Assembly: GCF_029868325.1 (NCBI RefSeq)
Contig: NZ_JARWNW010000060.1
Span: 1-42,921 of the forward strand
Origin: Nocardia carnea
Lineage (GTDB): Bacteria > Actinomycetota > Actinomycetes > Mycobacteriales > Mycobacteriaceae
Reading direction: 5' to 3'
Length of the DNA stretch: 42,921 bases
Below the pieces are notes generated by a model. That model was not told the DNA's origin. It saw only the letters and a list, made by a program, of their open reading frames with translations, and did not search any database. Positions 24,070 through 32,457 of this stretch are shown piece by piece (positions within the stretch are counted from its first letter, which is position 1; each line of letters begins with the position of its first letter). The translations under genes were made by a program, and so were the position numbers.

Positions 24070-24283
24070 ATGAACGAAGGAACGATGAAACTGTTCCGGC
24101 CGGACCTGGAGAACCCCGGCCCCGACGACTTCGCCCCCGTTGCCCAATTCATGCAGGTCCGGCCTGGTGGGCTGGGCGGAACCCGTGGACATCAGCAACG
24201 CGGTGCTGTTCCTCGCGTCCGACGAAGTCTGCTACATCACCGGGCTTCCGCTACCGGTCGACGCGGGAAGTCTCCTGAAGTAG
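24070..24283 (+). pseudogene. C-terminal remnant of a mycofactocin-type SDR
   Basis: Two frames together reproduce the C-terminus of carveol-dehydrogenase-like, mycofactocin-associated SDRs. First comes MNEGTMKLFRPDLENPGP plus DDFAPVAQFMQV (frame of 24070). Then, shifted by one base from about 24173, comes WAEPVDISNAVLFLASDE and YITGLPLPVDAG, ending in TAG at 24281-24283. The whole N-terminal Rossmann part is missing. Such SDRs use a tightly held nicotinamide re-oxidised through mycofactocin (known for the family). It is a dead fragment between the IclR and siderophore-interacting genes. Confidence 0.75.
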
Positions 24284-24435
24284 CGAGCCGCGAACCGGCT
24301 GCCGGACAGTTGTGCGGGGTGCGGCGACGCCGGGGTGAAAGGTGAGATCGCCCCGTGTGGTGCCGGATGTGCACCTGAGTTTGCGTTACCATCTAAATTA
24401 GGGTTACCTACCCTAATTATCGAGAGGTCGGTGCG
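24284..24435. other. Promoter gap of the siderophore-interacting gene
   Basis: This 152-bp stretch drops in GC towards 24390-24420, where the iron box lies. A GAGAGG just before the GTG start is the likely ribosome-binding site. Confidence 0.45.
24398..24416. promoter_or_regulatory. IdeR/DtxR-type iron box
   Basis: TTAGGGTTACCTACCCTAA is a 19-bp inverted repeat, extended to AATTAGGG...CCCTAATT. It matches the layout of the DtxR/IdeR consensus TTAGGTTAGSCTAACCTAA. It stands 19 bp before the start of a siderophore-interacting protein, so iron repression is expected. Confidence 0.8.
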
Positions 24436-25362
24436 GTGGAGTCGATCAAGTCCGGAATCTGGGAGCGATCACAGCGTCGTCGGTTGTTGTCGCTCGAGTT
24501 GTCCGTCGCGGGGGTCGAGCCCCTGACCCCGGGATACACCCGCGTGGTCCTCGAAGGGTCGGATCTGGACGACTATCGCGACCCGCATCCGGCCGACGCG
24601 TTCAAACTCATGCTGCCACCTGCGCCGGATTCCGCTGTGGCAACACCGGTACGCGGCGAGTCCGGGCTTCCGGAATGGTCCGCCGATACCGTGCAGCCGA
24701 GGCTTCGTGCCTTTACCGTCCGTGCATTCGATCCGGTGGCACGCCGCTTGACCATGGATGTGGCGCGGCACGACCACGGTGTGGGAATCGACTGGCTCAC
24801 CACCGCGCGCCCCGGCGACCCGGTATCGCTGTCCGGGATGCGGCCCGAGTGGGCGGTCGGTGCCGGAATCCGCGACCATGTGCTGATCGGCGACGGCACC
24901 GCCCTCCCGGCCATCTCCGCCATCCTCGACGGTCTCGACCCCGACCATGCCGTATCGGTCTACATCACCACCCCCGATCCTGCCGATATCGAACTCGTTC
25001 CGGCGCATCCGAAACTGACACTGCACCACCTCGCTGATATCACCCGGACTCGCGACCACATGCCCGTCTCGATAGCCGACGGTCGCCGAACCCAGGTCTG
25101 GATCGCTGCCGAGGCCGCCCAGGTTCGCAGTATCCGCGCGCATGCCGTCGGTGCATGGGAAGTCGACCGCTGCGACCTCCTTGCCCGCGCCTACTGGAAA
25201 TGTGGCGTCACCAGCACCGAGAACGATTCCGTGAACCTGATCGCCTACCGGCATGCCGCGACTGCCGGTGCCGATATCCGCGATCCGGAATTGGCCGAGT
25301 CCATCGACCTGGGCGACGGCGGTCATGATCTTGTTCTCGGGTCCCCGGCGATTTCGCGCTGA
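24436..25362 (+). CDS. Siderophore-interacting protein (FAD-binding ferric-siderophore reductase)
   Basis: A 308-residue ViuB/SIP-type flavoprotein. The FAD-binding beta barrel carries RAFTVRAFDP at 91-100. After DHGVGIDWLTTARPGD comes the NAD(P)H-binding lobe, with IGDGTALPAISAIL at about 151-164. The C-terminal motif AYWKCG is typical. It releases iron by reducing cytoplasmic ferric siderophores. The GTG start at 24436 is preceded by AGAGG. No siderophore synthesis or uptake gene is next to it, so it is an isolated iron-regulated gene. Confidence 0.92.
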   Translation: MESIKSGIWERSQRRRLLSLELSVAGVEPLTPGYTRVVLEGSDLDDYRDPHPADAFKLMLPPAPDSAVATPVRGESGLPEWSADTVQPRLRAFTVRAFDPVARRLTMDVARHDHGVGIDWLTTARPGDPVSLSGMRPEWAVGAGIRDHVLIGDGTALPAISAILDGLDPDHAVSVYITTPDPADIELVPAHPKLTLHHLADITRTRDHMPVSIADGRRTQVWIAAEAAQVRSIRAHAVGAWEVDRCDLLARAYWKCGVTSTENDSVNLIAYRHAATAGADIRDPELAESIDLGDGGHDLVLGSPAISR

Positions 25363-25647
25363 CCTCGGTCACCACGACCCCGGGCTCGGTGGTAAGGGTC
25401 TCGGACGCCGCGCCGGCGACCGCCACCTCGACGGGATTGTGTCAGCAGTCGGGCCCCGCTTCGGCCTCCGCGATCGGTTGATCGTTGCGGGGCCGCCTCC
25501 TGCCGTGATCCAGGAGTCTCACGTCCGAGGTGGGTAGGTCGAGCAGGTCCTTGCAGGTGCCCGGTTTCGATCGTTGCCGTTCTGTTCCATCGGTGTCATC
25601 GCCCCACCGCCGGGCCGGGTTACCCGCAATTACGAAGAAGCTGGTAC
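25363..25647. other. Intergenic gap between convergent genes
   Basis: This 285-bp stretch lies between the ends of the siderophore-interacting gene and the LacI gene. A weak stem, CGATC-GGTT-GATCG at 25471-25484, could help termination. Short open frames on both strands resemble nothing known. Confidence 0.3.
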
Positions 25648-26697
25648 TCAGGCGCTTTCGCGGGTGACGATCCGGTAGCCGACATCTACGGTGGCCGACT
25701 CGACCGCGGTATCGGCCAACCGGGCCAGCAGCAATTCGGCGGCCCTGGTACCGATTGCGTCGACATCGACGCTCACCGTGGTGAGGGCCGGGTTGAGATG
25801 CCGGGACATCTCGAAATCGCCGAACCCGGTGATGGCCAGGCGATCCGGCACGGCGATCCCGCGGCGCTGTGCGGCGAGAACGGCGCCGGTGGCGAGGACA
25901 TCGGTGGCGAACATGATCGCTGTCGCTTCCGGGAAGCGTTCCATGGCTGCGTCGAGCAGGTCGACACCGGTGTCCATCGAGATATCGCGGTCCGGTAGGT
26001 CGATGATGCGGACGGGCTGGTCCGGCAGCAATTCGCCTATAGCGCGGGTGAATCCGTCGCGGCGCCGGAGGGCACGGGCGTCGCCGGAGCCGAAGGTGCC
26101 GGCGAAAACCAGTGCGCGGTGCCCGCGGTCCACGAGATGCCGGACCAGGTCACCGGTCGCGGATTCGTTCGAGAAGCCGACCAGGGTATCCATCGGTTCG
26201 TCGATCCAGTCCCAGGTTTCGACGACGGGCGCACCGTAGGCGCGTAACAGCCGCAGCGTCTCCGGAGTATGCAGGGTCCCGACGATGAAGAAGCCGTCCG
26301 GGCGTCGCTGGATGAAGCCGCGCACCAGGTCTTCTTCGCGTTCCGGGTGGTAATCGGTGTAGCCGACGATCAACTGGTATCCGGCAGGGTTGAGCCGGCC
26401 TGCGGCGGCGCGCAGCGTATCGGAGAAGATCGAGGTCGAGATGACCGGCAGGATCGCGGCGATGGTGCGGCTGCGGTTCGACGCCAGGCTGCTGGCGGCC
26501 AGATTCGGTAGATAGCCGGTGTCGGCGATGGCGCGTTGCACGCGGCGCCGGGTCTCCTCGGAGACCTGATCGGGGAAACTGAGGGCGCGCGAGACGGTTT
26601 GCGCGGAGACTCCGGCCGCCCGACCGACATCCTGCATGGTGACCGATTTCGTGGACGATTTGGCGCGAACGCGCCGTCGTCGTTCCACTCCGGCCAC
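25648..26697 (-). CDS. LacI-family transcriptional regulator (1)
   Basis: A 349-residue LacI/GalR-type repressor. The helix-turn-helix and hinge are at about 17-65 (VTMQDVGRAAGVSAQTVSRAL, LAASSLASNRSRTIA). The rest is a periplasmic-binding-protein-like effector domain (DGFFIVGT, GFGDFEMSRHLNPALTTV). It is divergent from a six-gene catabolic operon, and two tandem palindromes with central CG lie in the gap. It is therefore the likely repressor of that operon, induced by its substrate or an early product. Similar regulators control gluconate or sugar-acid genes, which fits the operon (inference). Confidence 0.93.
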   Translation of the reverse strand: MAGVERRRRVRAKSSTKSVTMQDVGRAAGVSAQTVSRALSFPDQVSEETRRRVQRAIADTGYLPNLAASSLASNRSRTIAAILPVISTSIFSDTLRAAAGRLNPAGYQLIVGYTDYHPEREEDLVRGFIQRRPDGFFIVGTLHTPETLRLLRAYGAPVVETWDWIDEPMDTLVGFSNESATGDLVRHLVDRGHRALVFAGTFGSGDARALRRRDGFTRAIGELLPDQPVRIIDLPDRDISMDTGVDLLDAAMERFPEATAIMFATDVLATGAVLAAQRRGIAVPDRLAITGFGDFEMSRHLNPALTTVSVDVDAIGTRAAELLLARLADTAVESATVDVGYRIVTRESA

Positions 26698-26808
26698 GCC
26701 ACCTCCCGAAACGCTGTCCTTGCTGTGTGCGGAGCATACCGCTGCGCACGGTCCGGTTCGTGCGCGGAGTGTTCACCGATCTGTAGCCGGTCGAGCGGGC
26801 GCTATTGC

Positions 26809-26832
26809 GTTACCGCTAACGTTACCGCTAAC
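26809..26832. promoter_or_regulatory. Tandem LacI operators
   Basis: GTTACCGCTAAC occurs twice back to back (26809-26820 and 26821-26832). Each copy is a palindrome around a central CG with one mismatched pair, the usual LacI-family operator form. The junction also gives TAACGTTA. It lies 63 bp before the plus-strand operon and 112 bp before the LacI gene. Confidence 0.65.
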
Positions 26833-26894
26833 ATCCGTGGCGCAGAACACCATGTGACTACTCGTACAGTGGTCCCGAGGCAGGGAGTAGCAGG

Positions 26895-28109
26895 ATGAAT
26901 GTGCTGGACGGTATCCGGGTACTGGATCTGTCGATCGCCATGGCCGGGCCGTTCGCCGCACAGAAACTGGCAGATCTCGGAGCTGATGTGATCAAGGTGG
27001 AGCCGGTGACGGGGGAGTGGCAGCGCCATGTTTCGGCCGGCGGCGCCCGCGGGAACGAGGTCAATGCCTCGTTCCTCTCACTGAACCGCAATAAACGTTC
27101 GCTATCGATGAATCTCAAGGACCCGGCGGGTCGCGAGTTGCTGTACGAACTGGTGCGCGGTGCGGATGTCTTCCTGCAGAACTATCGCCCGGGCGTGGCG
27201 GATCGACTCGGTGTCGACTACGAAACTCTCCGTGCGCTCAAGCCCGATCTGATCTACGTGTCGATGTCCGGTTACGGAACAACCGGACCGTATGCCGACC
27301 GGCCCGGCCAGGACGTGCTTCTCCAGGCGATGAGCGGCGGCCTGGCCAGCGCCCGCCGTCACGGCGAACCGCCGCGCCCGGCGCCGTTCTTCCTGGCCGA
27401 CGCCATCACCGCCTACTCGGCCTTCGAAGGCGCCATGGCCGCGCTGTTCCACCGGGAACGCACCCGCGAAGGTCAGCTGGTGGAGGCGAATATGCTGGAT
27501 TCGATCATCGCGGCGCAGATGCAGGAGATCAGCGTGGCGACGGTCGGCGGGGTCCGGCAGCAGCCGACCGATCAGATCCACGCCCACTCCTATATCCGTG
27601 CTCCTTACGGCGTTTTCCCCACCTCGGACGGTTATCTCGCGCTGTCCTTTGCTGAAATGGACGCACTGGCGAAGGTTTTCGGTGACGACCGATTCCTGGC
27701 CTACGACGCCGAACGCGACGGGTTCACTCACCGCGACGAGATCTCCGCGCTGGTCACCGAGAACCTCGCGGCGAATACCACCGCGCACTGGCTCGACGCT
27801 CTGGGCGACGCGGGCGTATGGGTCGGCCCGGTCTACGACTACACCCAGCTCCGCGACGACCCGCAGGTCCGGCACAACAACTCCTTCGTCGAATACGACC
27901 ACCCGACCGAGGGCACCGTGGTGACCCCCGGTTTCGCGTTCCGGCTGAGCAACCAGGCCCAGAAGGTCTACCGGCCGGCGCCGCTGAACGGCCAGCACAC
28001 CCAGGAAGTGCTGCTGGAGCTCGGCGTGAGCATCGACCGGATCGAGGAACTCGAATCGACCGGCACCATCCACCGCCACCGGTCTCCCGTCGTCGCGCGC
28101 AATTCCTGA
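26895..28109 (+). CDS. Family III (CaiB/BaiF) CoA-transferase (2)
   Basis: A 404-residue family III CoA-transferase. The N-terminus reads VLDGIRVLDLSIAMAGPFAA and GADVIKVEP. The probable catalytic Asp169 is in FFLADAITAY, followed by FHRERTREGQLVEANML. It is the first gene of a tight operon, with GGGAG before the ATG. It should attach CoA to a carboxylic acid brought in by the next gene's transporter. It is only distantly like the CoA-transferase at 16227. Confidence 0.92.
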   Translation: MNVLDGIRVLDLSIAMAGPFAAQKLADLGADVIKVEPVTGEWQRHVSAGGARGNEVNASFLSLNRNKRSLSMNLKDPAGRELLYELVRGADVFLQNYRPGVADRLGVDYETLRALKPDLIYVSMSGYGTTGPYADRPGQDVLLQAMSGGLASARRHGEPPRPAPFFLADAITAYSAFEGAMAALFHRERTREGQLVEANMLDSIIAAQMQEISVATVGGVRQQPTDQIHAHSYIRAPYGVFPTSDGYLALSFAEMDALAKVFGDDRFLAYDAERDGFTHRDEISALVTENLAANTTAHWLDALGDAGVWVGPVYDYTQLRDDPQVRHNNSFVEYDHPTEGTVVTPGFAFRLSNQAQKVYRPAPLNGQHTQEVLLELGVSIDRIEELESTGTIHRHRSPVVARNS

Positions 28110-28134
28110 CGACGCATCACCGAAAGATCCCTTC

Positions 28135-29484
28135 ATGAGTACAACCGCCCCACCGGTTCAGCAGGCACGCCGCGCGGCAGCGGCGTCCGCGGTCGGCAGT
28201 CTCGTCGAGTGGTACGATTTCGCGCTCTACGGCGCGGCCGCGGCCCTCGTCTTCAACAGTTACTTCTTCGTCGACGCCAGTCCCACGACCGGTCTGCTCG
28301 CCTCGTTCGCCACCTTCGCCGTCGGCTACTTCGCCCGGCCCTTCGGCGGCGTGGTTTTCGGGCATCTCGGCGACAAGATCGGCCGGAAACCGGTCATGAT
28401 CGTCACGCTCGGCATCATGGGTGTGTCGACCGCGCTCATCGGACTGCTACCCAGCTACCACTCGATCGGACTGGCCGCCCCGGTCCTGCTGGTATTGCTC
28501 CGGATCATCCAGGGACTCGGCGCCGGCGCCGAATACGCCGGTGCGGTGGTGTTGTCATCGGAGGCCGCACCGCGCGGGAGTCGCGGGTTCTACGCGTCCT
28601 GGTCGGGCGGGGGTGTGTGGCTCGGCTCGGCCCTGGGACTGGGCACCTTCCAGATCGTGCTCTGGCTGACCGGCGACAACTTCGAGCAGTGGGGCTGGCG
28701 GATACCGTTCCTGCTCAGCCTGGTCATGCTGGTGATCAGCCTGTACATCCGGCGCCGGGTCACGGAGACCGAGAGCTTCGAACAGGCGAAGAAGGACGAT
28801 ACGAAAATCCCGCTGCTGGAGCTGTTCCGGACGGCCAAGGGCCGGCTGGCGCTCAGTCTCGGATCGAACTTCATGCTCTCCGGGTTCTCGTATATCCCGC
28901 AGGTGTGGGCACTGAGCTACCTGACCAACGATATCGGCCTCGCGGCCATGGCCGGGCTCGGTATCAATGCTGTGGTGCTGGTGGCGGGCGCGGCGTTCAT
29001 GCCGGTGTTCGGCCGGGTCGGCGACCGCTTCGGGCGGCGCAGATTGTTCCTGTTCGGCGCCGGATTCGGCATCGTCTGGGCCTTCCCGATGTTCGCCCTC
29101 ATCGACACCCGGGTACCCGCGTTGATCATCCTCGCGCTGGTGATCTGCTTCGTCGGCGCGGTGGCCACCTGCTATGCGGCGCAGGCCGCGTTCCTGGCGG
29201 AAATGTTCCCGCCGGCCATGCGGTACTCGGGAGTCGCCTTCGCCCGAGAGGTGAGTGGCGCTCTGCTGGGCGGCACCACCCCGTTGATCGCCACGGCCAT
29301 GTTCGCCGGTTTCGGGCACTGGTGGCCGGTGGCGGTGTGGATGGTGATCATGGCAACCGTCGCGTTCGTCTCCGTCTACCTCTCCAAGCGCTACCGCAGT
29401 GATGCGGATCAGGACAGTGACGACCACTTCAACCATGTGACCACCCAGCCGACCGGAACCGTCATCGCAGGAGTGAAGGTATGA
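28135..29484 (+). CDS. MFS transporter, metabolite:H+ symporter (MHS) type
   Basis: A 449-residue membrane protein with about 12 hydrophobic segments. The start SLVEWYDFALYGAAAALVF and the loop HLGDKIGRKPVMIVTLGIMG are hallmarks of the MHS subfamily, which imports carboxylates such as alpha-ketoglutarate, shikimate or citrate with protons. It overlaps the next gene by 4 bp (ATGA at 29481-29484). The operon context suggests uptake of the sugar acid or dicarboxylate degraded here (inference). Confidence 0.92.
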   Translation: MSTTAPPVQQARRAAAASAVGSLVEWYDFALYGAAAALVFNSYFFVDASPTTGLLASFATFAVGYFARPFGGVVFGHLGDKIGRKPVMIVTLGIMGVSTALIGLLPSYHSIGLAAPVLLVLLRIIQGLGAGAEYAGAVVLSSEAAPRGSRGFYASWSGGGVWLGSALGLGTFQIVLWLTGDNFEQWGWRIPFLLSLVMLVISLYIRRRVTETESFEQAKKDDTKIPLLELFRTAKGRLALSLGSNFMLSGFSYIPQVWALSYLTNDIGLAAMAGLGINAVVLVAGAAFMPVFGRVGDRFGRRRLFLFGAGFGIVWAFPMFALIDTRVPALIILALVICFVGAVATCYAAQAAFLAEMFPPAMRYSGVAFAREVSGALLGGTTPLIATAMFAGFGHWWPVAVWMVIMATVAFVSVYLSKRYRSDADQDSDDHFNHVTTQPTGTVIAGVKV

Positions 29485-29948
29485 CCATCCCGCAGTTCGA
29501 GGACCGGTACTTCGAGGAGTACACGCTCGGGGAGACCGGCGCGGGTGGCACCAGAGTGATTGCCGCCGCCGATATCGCCCGGTTCGCCGAGCTCACCGGA
29601 GACCACCATCCCGCCCACACCGACCCTGGTTTCGCAGAGCCGAGGTTCGGCAGTGTGATCGCCCACGGCGTCCTCACCTTCGGTGTGGTGGTCGGGCTCA
29701 CTGTCGAGTACAACGGCCGCGCCGTGGCCTACGGCTACGACCGCATCCGCTTTCCCCGCCCGGTACTGCCCGGCGACACCGTTCGCGCGACCTCGGAAGT
29801 CGTCGACCTCGCCGAACACCGCAACCCGCGCATCGGGCTGGTCACCAAGCAGTACACGGGGGTCAACCAGCGCGGCGACACCGTGCTCGTCTGCAAGCAC
29901 GTGCTCGCCGTCGACCGCACACCGCATTTCGAGGAGCCCAACTCATGA
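29481..29948 (+). CDS. MaoC-like hydratase/dehydratase
   Basis: A 155-residue single hot-dog protein with the R-specific hydratase motif TGDHHPAHTD. Asp41 and His46 have the spacing of the catalytic pair in MaoC enzymes. It would add or remove water on a CoA thioester, which fits the CoA-transferase at the head of the operon. It overlaps both neighbours by 4 bp. Confidence 0.9.
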   Translation: MTIPQFEDRYFEEYTLGETGAGGTRVIAAADIARFAELTGDHHPAHTDPGFAEPRFGSVIAHGVLTFGVVVGLTVEYNGRAVAYGYDRIRFPRPVLPGDTVRATSEVVDLAEHRNPRIGLVTKQYTGVNQRGDTVLVCKHVLAVDRTPHFEEPNS

Positions 29949-31333
29949 CCGACACCGCGGCCGTCGAACACATACTTGCCGCAGCCCATCTCGCCCGCCG
30001 GCCGGCCCGCCGCGCCACGGCCGCGCAGCGCGCGATCCAGCTGCGCGCGATCGCCCAGGGACTCGACGACGGCGCCGCCGAACTCGCCGAACTCGCCCAC
30101 CGGGAAACCGCGCTGCCGCTCCCGCGACTGCGTAACGAGCTGGTGCGCACCGCCTTCCAGGCACGGCTGTTCGCGGAACGGCTCGAACAGGGCACGTTGT
30201 TCGAGGTGCGGATAGATCCGGCCGATCCGGATTGGCCGATGGGGCCGCGCCCCGATATCCGGCGTAGCCATGTGCCGATCGGCCCGGTTCTGGTGTTCGC
30301 GGCGAGTAATTTCCCGTTCGCGTTCTCCGTCGCCGGAGGCGATACCGTCAGCGCGCTGGCGGCGGGCTGCCCCGTGGTGGTCAAAGCCCACGAGGGCCAT
30401 CCCGAGCTCTCCCGGGCCACCGCCCGCATCGTCACCGAACGGTTGCGTGACGCCGGGGCATCCGAGGGTGTGTTCGGCCTGATCGAAGGGAAACAGGCGG
30501 GTATCACCGCTGTACTGGACAAGCGGATCCGCGCGGTCGGGTTCACCGGTTCGGAGGCGGGCGGACGCGCCCTGTTCGACCTGGCGGTATCGCGTCCGGA
30601 CCCGATCCCGTTCTACGGGGAACTCGGCAGCACCAACCCGGTGCTCGTCACCCGGGCGGGGTGGGCGCAGCGGGCGGACGAGATCGTCACCGGGTTCACC
30701 GAATCCGCGACGATGGGAACCGGACAGTTCTGCACCCAGCCGGGAGTCGTGCTGGTTCCGGACGTGGCCGGGTTCCTGGACCGGCTCGACCTGCCCGCTG
30801 TGGGACCGATGCTCAATCCGCGGATATCCGACGGGTTCGGCGCGGCCTTGGCGGCGGTGGCGAAGCACCCGGATATCGAAACCGCCCGGACCGGGCCGTC
30901 GGCGCCGGACGCACCGGCCGCGCATATCCTCACCACCACTGTGCGCGCCGTCCTGGCGGACCCGGCGCTCGTCACCACCGAGATCTTCGGACCGGCGTCG
31001 GTACTGGTCGAATACGACGACCCCGGCCAGGCACTCGCGGTACTGGAGCTGATCGAGGGCAGTCTGACCGCAACAGTTCAGGGCGCCGACGGGGTCGACG
31101 ATCAGGCCGCCGCCGCGATCGACCTGCTGACCGAACGGACCGGCCGGATCGTCTGGAACCAGTGGCCCACCGGTGTCACGGTGAGCGATGCCCAGCAGCA
31201 CGGCGGTCCTTGGCCCGCCACCACCGCACCCGTTTCGACCTCGGTCGGCACCGCGGCTGCGCTGCGGTTCGCCCGACCGGTCGCCTACCAGAACCTGCCC
31301 ACCGCAATGCTTCCCGAGGAGCTGCGCGGATGA
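29945..31333 (+). CDS. Aldehyde dehydrogenase, 2-oxoglutarate-semialdehyde type
   Basis: A 462-residue aldehyde dehydrogenase. Asn122 lies in FAASNFPFAFSVAGGDT, Lys147 in VVKAHEGHP, the general base Glu226 in YGELGSTNP, and the nucleophile Cys263 in GTGQFCTQPG. The SNFPFAFSVAGGD and KAHEGHP signatures are those of NADP-dependent 2,5-dioxovalerate (2-oxoglutarate semialdehyde) dehydrogenases, which end the non-phosphorylative pentose and sugar-acid pathways in 2-oxoglutarate. It is about 50 residues shorter than many members. It is coupled to the genes on each side by ATGA overlaps. Confidence 0.92.
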   Translation: MTDTAAVEHILAAAHLARRPARRATAAQRAIQLRAIAQGLDDGAAELAELAHRETALPLPRLRNELVRTAFQARLFAERLEQGTLFEVRIDPADPDWPMGPRPDIRRSHVPIGPVLVFAASNFPFAFSVAGGDTVSALAAGCPVVVKAHEGHPELSRATARIVTERLRDAGASEGVFGLIEGKQAGITAVLDKRIRAVGFTGSEAGGRALFDLAVSRPDPIPFYGELGSTNPVLVTRAGWAQRADEIVTGFTESATMGTGQFCTQPGVVLVPDVAGFLDRLDLPAVGPMLNPRISDGFGAALAAVAKHPDIETARTGPSAPDAPAAHILTTTVRAVLADPALVTTEIFGPASVLVEYDDPGQALAVLELIEGSLTATVQGADGVDDQAAAAIDLLTERTGRIVWNQWPTGVTVSDAQQHGGPWPATTAPVSTSVGTAAALRFARPVAYQNLPTAMLPEELRG

Positions 31334-32457
31334 CGAGCTGGACCGGCCTGACCTGGGACCATCCGCGCGGCTACCGGGCGCTGCGTGCCGCGACCCAGCA
31401 CCCGGCCGCACCCGCCTGCGATATCCGCTGGGATATCCAGCCACTGGAGGGGTTCGAATCGGCGCCCATCGCCGAGACCGCCCGGGGCTACGACCTGGTC
31501 GTACTGGACCACCCGCATATCGGTGAGGCGATCGAGACCGGGGCGCTGCAACCGCTCGATGCGCTTTTCACGGCTGCGGAACTCGCGGCGTGGCGAGCCG
31601 CGAGCGTCGGGCCGTCGGCCCGGTCCTACGAGATGGACGGACATATCTGGGCCTTACCACTGGACGCCGCCACGCAGGTTTCGGTCCGGCGCGACACCGG
31701 TATCCCTCTTCCACGGACCTGGGCCGAAGCGGTCGAACTGGCCGGTGAAATTCCCGCGGCATTACCGACCTCGGGGCCCCACCTTTTTCTCACCCTGTGC
31801 GGTATCGCGGTGGGGGACGGCGCCACACCCGGCGCCGGTGACACGTTCCTCACGGAAGCGGAATACGGCGACGCGATCGATATCCTGCGCCACTTCGTCT
31901 CCGATCGCCCGGTCGAGGGCAACGACAACCCCATCGCACTACTGGAGCGGATGTCCGGTGGCGACGGGCCGGACTTCTGCCCGCACATCTACGGCTACGT
32001 GAACTACGCCCGTCGGGCTCGCCCACTGTGGTTCGCCGATACGCCGCGCGGCCGCGCGGGTCGTCACGGATCGGTGTTGGGCGGCACCGGCATCGCGATC
32101 AGCGCCCGCTGTACACCGGACCGGACGCTGCTCGATCATCTGCGCTGGCTCATGGCCGCCGACACCCAGCGCCGATTCATCGTCGAAGAGGAGGGTCAGC
32201 CGGGGCTCACCGACGCTTGGGACGACGACGCCGTCAACGCCGGCAGCCACGACTTCTACCGGACGACCCGGGCGACCATCGACGCCGCCTGGGTCCGACC
32301 CCGCCACGCGGGTGCCATCCCCTTCCAGAACGCGGGAGCCGAGGCCGTGCGGGCCTGCCTGTTCGACCACCGCAACATCGGCCGGCTCACCCGCGAGGTG
32401 AACGAGAGCTACGAGCGTAGCCTCGCATCGGCCACGACATCGAGGACCGCATCGTGA
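31330..32457 (+). CDS. Solute-binding-protein-like protein lacking a signal peptide
   Basis: A 375-residue protein with the look of a family 1 extracellular solute-binding protein: DIRWDIQPLEGFESAPIAE, DLVVLDHPHIGEAIETGALQPLDALF, WALPLDAATQVSVRRD, LGGTGIAISARC. It begins MTSWTGLTWDHPRGYRALRA with no hydrophobic signal segment or lipobox. The ATG overlaps the aldehyde dehydrogenase stop (ATGA), so an upstream start is unlikely. No ABC permease is in this operon, and import is by an MHS carrier. A cytoplasmic binding or enzyme role is suggested, but the function is unknown. Confidence 0.85.
   Translation: MTSWTGLTWDHPRGYRALRAATQHPAAPACDIRWDIQPLEGFESAPIAETARGYDLVVLDHPHIGEAIETGALQPLDALFTAAELAAWRAASVGPSARSYEMDGHIWALPLDAATQVSVRRDTGIPLPRTWAEAVELAGEIPAALPTSGPHLFLTLCGIAVGDGATPGAGDTFLTEAEYGDAIDILRHFVSDRPVEGNDNPIALLERMSGGDGPDFCPHIYGYVNYARRARPLWFADTPRGRAGRHGSVLGGTGIAISARCTPDRTLLDHLRWLMAADTQRRFIVEEEGQPGLTDAWDDDAVNAGSHDFYRTTRATIDAAWVRPRHAGAIPFQNAGAEAVRACLFDHRNIGRLTREVNESYERSLASATTSRTAS

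Noticed and set aside
25471..25484. Short stem CGATC-GGTT-GATCG as a terminator
   Set aside because: Only 5 bp with no U-tract; too weak to list as a separate terminator.
30661..31329. Upstream part of the long frame leading into the solute-binding-like protein
   Set aside because: It overlaps the aldehyde dehydrogenase in another frame and is Arg/Gly-rich noise; the ATGA overlap at 31330 is the natural start.
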